Source: ZLKRG08 sp964565165 (GTDB lineage: Bacteria > Actinomycetota > Actinomycetes > Nanopelagicales > Nanopelagicaceae). From it: DNA of 12,510 nt. The notes below the pieces were generated by a model. It ran no database searches. It saw only the letters and a program-made list of their open reading frames with translations, and had not been told where the DNA came from. Shown here piece by piece: positions 7,696 to 12,510 of this stretch (its first letter is position 1; every line of letters starts with the position of its first letter). The translations under genes were made by a program, and so were the position numbers. The DNA is taken from positions 1-12,510 of the forward strand of contig CAZMDJ010000031.1 of the NCBI GenBank assembly GCA_964565165.1. The letters run 5' to 3'.

Positions 7696-7701
7696 AGTCT
7701 A
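7696..7701 (-). promoter_or_regulatory. Candidate -10 box for plsC (leaderless start)
   Basis: TAGACT on the minus strand matches the actinobacterial TANNNT -10 pattern. It ends 7 bases before the plsC ATG, and no ribosome binding site lies between. It sits between the HU terminator hairpin and the gene, which is the only room for a promoter here. A -35 box would have to overlap the hairpin. This is pattern evidence only. Confidence 0.4.
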
Positions 7702-7711
7702 GATAGCAAAG

Positions 7712-7744
7712 AAAAAAGACCACCGAGATTCGGTGGTCTTTTTT
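7712..7744 (-). terminator. Rho-independent terminator of the HU gene
   Basis: A perfect 15-bp stem (7712-7726 with 7730-7744; AAAAAAGACCACCGA against TCGGTGGTCTTTTTT) closes a 3-base loop, 10 bases beyond the HU stop. Read on the minus strand the stem ends in U6, a classical intrinsic terminator. It separates highly expressed HU from plsC. Confidence 0.94.
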
Positions 7745-7754
7745 ATCGAAGTTC

Positions 7755-8198
7755 TTAACGACGCTTCTTAGCTGCCTTCTTAGCAACCTTCTTCTTTGGA
7801 GCTGCCTTCTTAGCCGCCTTCTTTGGTGCAGCCTTCTTAGCAGCCTTCTTAGGAGCTGCCTTCTTAGCTGCTGGCTTTGCAACAACTGGTGCTGCTGGCT
7901 TTGGAGCTGGACCAAGCTTGCGATCGCCTGAGATAACTTCCTTTAGGCCCTTTGCAGGGAGGAAGCGAGGCTTCTTTGATGCCTTGATCTGGATTGTTTC
8001 GCCGGTGAAAGGGTTACGGCCCTTACGTGCCTTGCGATCAACCTTCTTAAACTTACCGAAATCATTGATTGTTACATCTTCACCCTTTTGGATGTTGCGT
8101 GTAATTGAATCAAAAATGATTTCTACAGCGTGAGCTGCTTCTTTCTTGCTGCCGTTGAAGTGAGGAGCCAACGACGCAATGAATTGGGTCTTATTCAT
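7755..8198 (-). CDS. hup: HU-family nucleoid protein with Lys/Ala-rich C-terminal tail
   Basis: The first ~92 residues are a standard HU/IHF DNA-bending domain: MNKTQFIASLAPHFNGSKKEA, then TINDFGKFKKVDRKARKGRNPFTGETI with the RNPFTG tip (61-66, intercalating Pro63), then KKPRFLPAKGLKEVI. Residues 93-147 form a disordered tail rich in Lys, Ala and Pro, with three copies of the 9-residue unit AAKKAAPKK (110-136) and a KKAAKKRR end. This resembles the histone H1-like tails of mycobacterial HupB and Streptomyces HupS, which add DNA binding and compaction. The ATG start has GGGGAAG 5 bases upstream. It is a single-gene unit: a 174-base regulatory spacer lies before it and a strong terminator after it. 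The order leuD-hup-plsC is the conserved actinobacterial one. Confidence 0.96.
   Translation of the reverse strand: MNKTQFIASLAPHFNGSKKEAAHAVEIIFDSITRNIQKGEDVTINDFGKFKKVDRKARKGRNPFTGETIQIKASKKPRFLPAKGLKEVISGDRKLGPAPKPAAPVVAKPAAKKAAPKKAAKKAAPKKAAKKAAPKKKVAKKAAKKRR
7791..7871 (-). repeat. hup: 27-bp tandem repeat (3 copies) encoding the HU tail
   Basis: Three consecutive 27-base units (7845-7871, 7818-7844, 7791-7817) each encode AAKKAAPKK and differ from each other at only a few positions, mostly synonymous third bases. A degenerate further stretch continues towards the stop. Copy number is likely to vary between strains by slippage or recombination. Confidence 0.85.
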
Positions 8199-8208
8199 TA
8201 ACTTCCCC

Positions 8209-8224
8209 TATTTACGCGTAAATA
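8209..8224. repeat. Perfect 16-bp palindrome TATTTACGCGTAAATA
   Basis: This is an uninterrupted self-complementary 16-mer, 10 bases upstream of the HU start codon and just before its ribosome binding site. Its symmetry and position suggest an operator for a dimeric repressor, or an mRNA element if transcription starts upstream. The similar CTTACGCGCAAG at 8252-8263 is centred 41 bp away, about four helical turns. No specific regulator is recognised. Confidence 0.6.
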
Positions 8225-8240
8225 TGATGCATTCGCATCA
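8225..8240. repeat. 16-bp inverted repeat TGATGCATTCGCATCA
   Basis: Two perfect 6-base arms (TGATGC and GCATCA) flank a 4-base centre. The element abuts the 16-bp palindrome without a gap. It could form a small hairpin in the HU leader or act as a second dimer site. Confidence 0.55.
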
Positions 8241-8349
8241 AGTAGTTAAAACTTACGCGCAAGAAATGCTTATATTTCGCTAATTTATCGCGTGTCGCAA
8301 ATATATTTTTTTAGAAAAATACAGTTTTTACGAATAAAAAGTAGCGAAA

Positions 8350-8374
8350 AACTCTAAAGTAAGTATTGAGAGTT
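8350..8374 (-). terminator. Weak candidate terminator for leuD
   Basis: On the minus strand, AACTCT and AGAGTT form a 6-bp stem around a 13-base loop, followed by a short U-run. The stem starts at the leuD stop codon. It is much weaker than the other two hairpins in the window and may not terminate efficiently. Confidence 0.3.
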
Positions 8375-8969
8375 ACTTAACTGGAAGTGTTTTTGGCTTA
8401 AATGAAGGGCGTTTCTCTTCGAATTTCGCGATTTCATCTACATGTTGCATGGTCAACCCGATGTCATCTAGGCCTTCCATTAAACGCCAGCGTGTGTAAT
8501 CGTCGATTTCAAATGAAACTGTATTGCCTGCATAAGAAACTGTGCGCGCTTCAAGATCAACAGTTACCTGTGTTGAAGCATCTTTTTCTATAGTTTCCCA
8601 AAGCTTCTCAACATCTGCCTGAGGCAAGATCACTGTAAGTAAGCCGCCCTTTGCAGAGTTTCCGCGGAAGATGTCTGCAAAACGTGAAGAGATCACAACT
8701 TTAAAGCCGTAATTCTGAAGCGCCCAAACAGCGTGCTCGCGAGAAGAACCTGTTCCGAAATCAACACCAGCGACCAAGATGGTGCCGTTCTTGTACTCAT
8801 CCTTATTAAGCACGAATTCAGGATCGTTACGCCATGCAGCGAATAGCCCATCTTCAAAACCCGAACGTGTTACGCGCTTTAGATAGACCGCCGGAATAAT
8901 CTGGTCGGTATCTACATTTGAACGACGTAGCGGAACAGCAGTTCCGGTGTGCTTAAGAAACTTTTCCAT
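8373..8969 (-). CDS. leuD: 3-isopropylmalate dehydratase small subunit
   Basis: LeuD is the swivelling small subunit that, with LeuC, isomerises 2-isopropylmalate to 3-isopropylmalate in leucine synthesis (cytosol). The 198-residue length is normal. Motifs are NVDTDQIIPAVYLKR (19-33), VDFGTGSSREHAVWAL (69-84, substrate-binding loop) and SRFADIFRGNSAKGGLL (96-112). The ATG at 8969 has only a weak GAGAG upstream. In most bacteria leuD directly follows leuC; here leuC lies about 1.7 kb away on the same strand, with two plus-strand phosphate transport genes between. LeuD must therefore have its own promoter in the 8970-9076 spacer, or depend on a transcript passing antisense through the phosphate genes. 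Confidence 0.97.
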   Translation of the reverse strand: MEKFLKHTGTAVPLRRSNVDTDQIIPAVYLKRVTRSGFEDGLFAAWRNDPEFVLNKDEYKNGTILVAGVDFGTGSSREHAVWALQNYGFKVVISSRFADIFRGNSAKGGLLTVILPQADVEKLWETIEKDASTQVTVDLEARTVSYAGNTVSFEIDDYTRWRLMEGLDDIGLTMQHVDEIAKFEEKRPSFKPKTLPVK

Positions 8970-9076
8970 AAGTTCATTCTCTCGTAACCTTCTGGGTTAG
9001 GGCAATTCCGTTCCCTAGATTTAATATTTCCTCGCCTTCCCGCCGTATGAAAATCTCAATTATCTCAAGGAGCAAG
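8970..9076. promoter_or_regulatory. Divergent leuD / DUF47-pit promoter region
   Basis: This 107-base spacer should drive leuD to the left and the phosphate uptake pair to the right. For the plus strand, TAGATT (9016-9021) and TAATAT (9022-9027) are -10 candidates. A short inverted repeat (TAGGG 8998-9002 with CCCTA 9013-9017) lies just upstream and could be an operator. I see no recognisable Pho box and no leucine-rich leader peptide. Confidence 0.4.
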
Positions 9077-9691
9077 ATGGGCCTCACACCTAAAGATGCT
9101 GTCCTCTTCGATCTATATACAGCGCTAGCCGAACGTGTAGCTGCCGGCGCGCGCACTGCTGTAGATCTTGTACATGCACAACCAGAAAATCGTCGCGATT
9201 TTGCAATGCGAATTGGCGCAATTGAAAGCGAAGCAGACGAACTGCTTGGCCAAATTATCCGCCGTATTGATTCAATGTTTATTACACCTTATGACCGTGG
9301 CGATTTAACAGATTTAGCCAACTCATTAGATGATGCAATGGACTGCTTAGAAGAGGCGACAGACCTTGCAGTCCTACACAATGTGCAAGAGTTCCCAGCG
9401 CAAACCAATGATTTGATTGAAGCAGTACGTCGCATGGCAGAACTAACCGCTGTCAGCATGCCACGTCTAAAGAATTTGAAAGACCTCGATCACTACTACG
9501 AAGAGGCAGATCGCATCGAAGATGAAGGCGATCGAATTCACCGCCGAATCACTGCGCTTCTATTTAGCGGCCAGTTTGATGCAATGAGCGTTCTTCGTAT
9601 CGAGGGTGTAATTAACTTCTTCGAAGACTCCCTCGATGAGATGGCTCGCGTAGCTCGCGTTATTCGCACAATCTCATTGAAGGAATCTTAA
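9077..9691 (+). CDS. DUF47/PhoU-like PiT accessory protein
   Basis: A 204-residue, all-helical, soluble protein of the DUF47 (PhoU-like, 'PiT accessory') family. It is rich in acidic and basic heptad-like helices, including IGAIESEADELLGQIIRRID, LANSLDDAMDCLEEATDLA, YYEEADRIEDEGDRIHRRI (paired acidic residues that bind metal in PhoU-like folds) and a C-terminal FFEDSLDEMARVARVIRTI helix. These proteins sit next to PiT phosphate permeases and are thought to modulate them. I chose the ATG at 9077 because AAGGAG lies immediately before it (9067-9072); an upstream in-frame ATG at 9047 would add ten residues that look unlike the family and has no ribosome binding site. The stop is one base before the permease start, so the two are surely cotranscribed. 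Confidence 0.92.
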   Translation: MGLTPKDAVLFDLYTALAERVAAGARTAVDLVHAQPENRRDFAMRIGAIESEADELLGQIIRRIDSMFITPYDRGDLTDLANSLDDAMDCLEEATDLAVLHNVQEFPAQTNDLIEAVRRMAELTAVSMPRLKNLKDLDHYYEEADRIEDEGDRIHRRITALLFSGQFDAMSVLRIEGVINFFEDSLDEMARVARVIRTISLKES

Positions 9692-9692
9692 G

Positions 9693-10697
9693 ATGACCAG
9701 TACTTACGTACTCATCTCTTTAATCATCGCGATTGCGCTGATCTTTGATTACACCAATGGATTCCACGATGCTGCAAATGCAATTGCAACTACAGTGGCC
9801 ACAAAGGCGGTTACTCCAAAGGCAGCTTTAGCAATTGCAGCAGTCGGAAATTTAATTGGCGCATTTCTTTCAGAAGGCGTTGCAAAGACTGTTGGTAAAG
9901 GCATCATCGATGTCGAACAGAATTCCCACGGTTTATATGTAGTAATGGCTGCCCTTATCGGAGCCATCGTCTGGAACTTAATTACTTGGTGGTTTGGTCT
10001 ACCTTCATCGTCATCTCACGCACTTATCGGTGGATTAGTTGGTGCAGCGTTGATCGCAAGCGAAACTGTTAAATGGGATGGCGTGTATCAAAAGGTCGCA
10101 ATTCCAATGATCATCTCACCTTTAATTGGTATCTCTGCATCATTCGTTCTTGCACTTGCACTTCAAACTGCATTCCGAAAAGCAAAGCGCCAACATGTTT
10201 CAACACCATTTAAAGCAGCGCAAACAGCTGCTGCTGGTGCAATGGCGGTTGGCCACGGGCTGCAAGATGCACAGAAGACGATGGGTATCATCACTTTGGC
10301 TCTTGTTATTGGTGGCCTACATGAAGGCGATAGCATTCCAAGTTGGGTAAAGATTGCAGCAGCTCTTGCAATCTCTTTAGGTACTTACGCTGGCGGATGG
10401 CGCATCATGAAGACTCTTGGCCATCGAATGATTGAAGTCGATCAAGTTAAAGGTCTTGCATCTACTACAGTTGCATCGACAGTGCTTTATGTAATGGCGA
10501 TTCACTTTAAGGCGCCAATCTCAACTACACACACAATTACTTCATCAATTCTTGGTGCAGGCGCAACTCGTGGACGTAAATGGGTACGTTGGAGCGTAGT
10601 TGGAAATATCGCTACAGCTTGGGTACTTACACTTCCAGCAGCTGCAGCATGCGCTGCGATTGCTTACAAGTTGATTGGAATCTTCGGAGGAAATTAA
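9693..10697 (+). CDS. pit: PiT-family inorganic phosphate transporter
   Basis: A 334-residue integral membrane permease of the PiT family, which takes up phosphate (often as metal-phosphate) with a cation. The duplicated family signatures are present: GFHDAANAIAT (23-33) with SSSSHALIGG (105-114) in the first half, and GHGLQDAQKTMGI (187-199) with PISTTHTITSSILGAGATRG (275-294) in the second. About ten hydrophobic helices are visible. A charged segment around 160-175 (AFRKAKRQHVST) is probably the cytosolic loop between the halves. An AAGGAA site within the end of the DUF47 gene precedes the ATG. Its TAA stop shares the palindrome TTAA (10694-10697) with the stop of convergent leuC, with no terminator between. 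Confidence 0.96.
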   Translation: MTSTYVLISLIIAIALIFDYTNGFHDAANAIATTVATKAVTPKAALAIAAVGNLIGAFLSEGVAKTVGKGIIDVEQNSHGLYVVMAALIGAIVWNLITWWFGLPSSSSHALIGGLVGAALIASETVKWDGVYQKVAIPMIISPLIGISASFVLALALQTAFRKAKRQHVSTPFKAAQTAAAGAMAVGHGLQDAQKTMGIITLALVIGGLHEGDSIPSWVKIAAALAISLGTYAGGWRIMKTLGHRMIEVDQVKGLASTTVASTVLYVMAIHFKAPISTTHTITSSILGAGATRGRKWVRWSVVGNIATAWVLTLPAAAACAAIAYKLIGIFGGN

Positions 10698-12085
10698 AGG
10701 TCGGCAGGCGATGCCATTGTGCCTTTAAGGGCGGTTGCAGCTGCAACTAGCGGAGACGCTAGATGCGTGCGACCGCCTTTTCCTTGTCTTCCTTCAAAGT
10801 TTCGGTTTGAAGTTGAAAGGCTTCGCTCTCCTGGCTTAAGTTGATCAGGGTTCATGCCTAAGCACATTGAACATCCTGCGCTACGCCATTCAGCGCCTGC
10901 ATCGATAAAGATTTTATCTAAGCCTTCTGATTCAGCTTGAAGACGTACGCGTGCAGATCCAGGAACTACCAACATACGTAAAGTATTTGAAATCTTCTTG
11001 CCCTTAAGAATTGCTGCCGCTGCACGTAGATCTTCGATACGTCCATTAGTGCAAGAACCTAAGAAGACAGTGTCAACCTTGATCTCTTTCATCGGAGTTC
11101 CGGCTGTTAAACCCATATATTCAAGGGCGCGCTCTGCTGCTCCGCGCTCTTCTGCATCCTTCATATCTGCAGGATTTGGCACCTTATCGTTTAGCGAAAT
11201 GCCTTGTCCTGGGTTGGTTCCCCAAGTAACAAACGGTGAAAGTTCATCAGCATTGATAGTTACCTCTGCATCGAACTTTGCATCTGAATCTGTATATAGA
11301 GATGACCAGTAAGCAACTGCTTCATCCCAATTCTCTGGAGCATGTGGCTTGCCCTTGATGTAATCAAATGTTGTTTGATCTGGAGCAATTAGACCTGCAC
11401 GTGCGCCTGCTTCGATAGACATGTTGCAGATTGTCATACGCGCTTCCATTGAAAGCTTGCGAATTGCTTCGCCGCGATATTCCAAAACATAACCTTGGCC
11501 GCCGCCAGTTGAAATCTTTGCAATCACCGCAAGGATGATGTCCTTTGCAGTAACGCCCTCTTTTAGTGAACCTTCAACGTTAATTGCCATTGTCTTAAAA
11601 GGCTTTAGCGGAAGTGTCTGGGTTGCAAGAACGTGTTCAACTTCTGAAGTTCCGATACCAAATGCAAGTGCACCGAACGCGCCGTGAGTTGAGGTATGTG
11701 AATGTCCGCAAACATTGGTCATACCTGGTTGATTTAAACGAAGTTGTGGTCCAACTACGTGAACAATTCCCTGCTCAACATCGCCTAATGAGTGGATGCG
11801 AACGCCGAACTCTGCACAATTTTTACGAAGAGTATCTACCTGTAACTTTGAAACAGGATCTGCAATTGGCTTATCAATATCAAGTGTTGGCACGTTATGG
11901 TCTTCAGTTGCCAGAGTTAAATCTGGACGATGTACTGGGCGATTTGTTAAACGTAGACCATCGAAAGCTTGTGGACTGGTAACTTCATGAATTAAATGGA
12001 GATCGATAAATAGTAGATCTGGTTCGCCTTCTTTGTGGCGAACAATGTGATCGTCCCAGATCTTCTCTGCAAGTGTCTTGCCCAT
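10694..12085 (-). CDS. leuC: 3-isopropylmalate dehydratase large subunit
   Basis: LeuC is the aconitase-type large subunit that binds a [4Fe-4S] cluster and works with LeuD on isopropylmalate. The 463 residues show IDLHLIHEVTSPQAFDGLR (27-45), ATEDHNVPT (59-67), the substrate loop THGAFGALAFGIGTSEVEHV (133-152), GSCTNG with Cys345 (343-348) and AGCSMCLG with Cys405 and Cys408 (403-410), the three cluster ligands. One residue is odd: the motif normally written CGDSHT reads CGHSHT (His128, codon CAT at 11704-11702), replacing an Asp that is part of the aconitase-family active site. The rest of the protein looks intact. The ATG at 12085 has GAAAGG about 10 bases upstream. It diverges from an IclR regulator, as leuC does in Streptomyces and Corynebacterium, and is separated from leuD by the phosphate genes. 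Confidence 0.96.
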   Translation of the reverse strand: MGKTLAEKIWDDHIVRHKEGEPDLLFIDLHLIHEVTSPQAFDGLRLTNRPVHRPDLTLATEDHNVPTLDIDKPIADPVSKLQVDTLRKNCAEFGVRIHSLGDVEQGIVHVVGPQLRLNQPGMTNVCGHSHTSTHGAFGALAFGIGTSEVEHVLATQTLPLKPFKTMAINVEGSLKEGVTAKDIILAVIAKISTGGGQGYVLEYRGEAIRKLSMEARMTICNMSIEAGARAGLIAPDQTTFDYIKGKPHAPENWDEAVAYWSSLYTDSDAKFDAEVTINADELSPFVTWGTNPGQGISLNDKVPNPADMKDAEERGAAERALEYMGLTAGTPMKEIKVDTVFLGSCTNGRIEDLRAAAAILKGKKISNTLRMLVVPGSARVRLQAESEGLDKIFIDAGAEWRSAGCSMCLGMNPDQLKPGERSLSTSNRNFEGRQGKGGRTHLASPLVAAATALKGTMASPADL

Positions 12086-12120
12086 TTCAAGTTACCTTTC
12101 AAAATTTGCTATCCACATTT

Positions 12121-12136
12121 TGAGATGCTAATCTCA
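12121..12136. promoter_or_regulatory. Inverted repeat TGAGATGCTAATCTCA, candidate IclR operator over divergent -10 boxes
   Basis: Two perfect 6-base arms (TGAGAT, ATCTCA) with a 4-base centre lie between the divergent leuC and iclR-type genes. TAATCT (12129-12134, plus strand) is placed 6 bases before the regulator's GTG as a leaderless -10. TAGCAT (12130-12125, minus strand) is a possible -10 for leuC with a leader of about 35 bases. A dimer bound here would block both promoters, giving autoregulation and control of leuC. A second, looser repeat (CAAAAT 12100-12105, ATTTTG 12117-12122) lies on the leuC side. Assignment to the neighbouring regulator is inference. Confidence 0.5.
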
Positions 12137-12140
12137 TGCC

Positions 12141-12510
12141 GTGGACAATAAGAATAGCGGAGTCGGCGTATTAGATAAAGCCGTAAGCATCTTGGCAGCG
12201 CTTGAGAGCGGGCCACATTCGCTTGCTGAACTTGTCGCAGTGACAGGTATCGCACGTCCAACAGCGCACCGTTTAGCGGTTGCCCTCGAACATCATCGTT
12301 TAGTTTCTCGCGATCTCACAGGACGTTTTATTTTAGGTAAGCGTAACGCCGAACTCGCCGCCGCTGCAGGCGAAGATCGCTTACTTGCCGCCGCTGCCCC
12401 GGCTTTAGCTGCTATTATTGTTGCAACAGGATTATCTTCACAACTTTATAAGCGCCAAGGCGATCAACGTGTATGCGTTGCAGTTGCTGAACGTCTTTCT
12501 GGATTACGCG
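12141..12510 (+). CDS. IclR-family transcriptional regulator (5' part, cut by window edge)
   Basis: The first 123 codons of an IclR-type regulator run from a GTG at 12141 to the right edge. The N-terminal winged helix-turn-helix is clear: VGVLDKAVSILAALESG, then LAELVAVTGIARPTAHRL (helix-turn-helix, about residues 31-48), then LVSRDLTGRFILG (wing). The start of the effector domain follows, with AAAAPALAAIIVATG and LYKRQGDQRVCVAVAE. Its position divergent from leuC matches NdgR of Streptomyces and LtbR of Corynebacterium, IclR proteins that control leuCD and other amino acid genes; orthology is likely but not proven from the half gene. An ATG at 12136 is out of frame. No ribosome binding site precedes the GTG, and a TANNNT box 6 bases upstream suggests a leaderless transcript. 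Confidence 0.92.
   Translation, partial: MDNKNSGVGVLDKAVSILAALESGPHSLAELVAVTGIARPTAHRLAVALEHHRLVSRDLTGRFILGKRNAELAAAAGEDRLLAAAAPALAAIIVATGLSSQLYKRQGDQRVCVAVAERLSGLR

Larger units (their letters stand above)
8199..8372. promoter_or_regulatory. AT-rich regulatory spacer upstream of HU
   Basis: This 174-base stretch lies between leuD (ending at 8373) and HU (starting at 8198) and has no plausible gene. Nearest to HU it contains two abutting 16-bp palindromic sequences (8209-8240). A second, imperfect copy of the ACGCG palindrome, CTTACGCGCAAG, lies at 8252-8263, and phased A/T tracts follow at 8306-8351. The HU promoter must be here. Several weak -10-like hexamers occur (for example TATAAG on the minus strand near 8270) but I cannot choose one with confidence. 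Confidence 0.6.

Noticed and set aside
7694..7915. Minus-strand Gln/Arg/Leu-rich frame of 73 codons
   Set aside because: It is an alternate-frame reading of the repetitive HU tail and runs through the terminator hairpin.
8275..8349. Distant 8-bp inverted repeat TTTCGCTA / TAGCGAAA
   Set aside because: The arms are 59 bases apart in AT-rich DNA, so chance is a sufficient explanation.
9047..9076. Upstream ATG extension of the DUF47 protein
   Set aside because: The AAGGAG directly before the ATG at 9077 and the typical MGLTPKD-like N-terminus favour the later start.
11614..11982. Plus-strand open frame of 122 codons opposite leuC
   Set aside because: It is antisense to conserved LeuC motifs, with no start context or family signal.
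1..12510. Search for tRNA or rRNA genes, insertion sequences, CRISPR arrays, toxin-antitoxin or phage-defence genes
   Set aside because: No cloverleaf, terminal inverted repeats with a transposase, regularly spaced repeats or defence domains were seen; all sizeable coding regions are accounted for by housekeeping genes.

Overview
The window looks like a piece of a small, low-GC, gene-dense actinobacterial chromosome. Gene order is the main evidence. The series iclR / leuC / leuD / HU with a Lys-Ala tail / plsC / gpsA / ddl / stand-alone Lrp-type RAM domain / thiL / rpmB matches, as I recall it, the housekeeping cluster of Streptomyces and other Actinobacteria. The AT-leaning codon use, very short spacers, overlapping stops and apparent leaderless starts suggest a streamlined aquatic lineage such as the freshwater acI group (Nanopelagicales). 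That placement is inference.

Layout, left to right. Positions 1-1870 (minus) carry cytochrome bd oxidase: the 5' part of cydB, cut by the window edge, and cydA, which as written has a frameshift at its heme-ligand His185. Positions 2037-2228 (plus) carry rpmB, the ribosomal protein L28. A strong bidirectional hairpin separates it from a minus-strand pair (2270-4652): a flavin-dependent nitronate monooxygenase-like protein and thiL. Divergent from thiL is an 80-residue RAM-domain protein (4701-4943), whose stop overlaps the stop of the minus-strand unit plsC-gpsA-ddl (4940-7688). These three genes overlap each other by a few bases and join phospholipid precursor supply to peptidoglycan precursor supply. 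A perfect 15-bp hairpin terminates the HU gene (7755-8198) just before the plsC promoter. An AT-rich 174-bp spacer upstream of HU contains two abutting palindromes and phased A/T tracts.

Positions 8373-12510 hold leucine biosynthesis: leuD and leuC (both minus) and a divergent IclR-type regulator, cut by the right edge. A two-gene plus-strand phosphate uptake unit (DUF47/PhoU-like plus PiT permease) lies between leuC and leuD, so the usual leuCD pair must be transcribed from two promoters. The iclR-leuC spacer has a perfect inverted repeat that covers candidate -10 boxes in both directions.

I see no mobile element, CRISPR array, tRNA, rRNA, toxin-antitoxin or defence locus, and no clear undescribed system. 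The points worth a second look are the cydA frameshift in an AC repeat, an Asp-to-His change in the LeuC active-site motif, the split leuC/leuD, and the regulatory architecture around HU and iclR.
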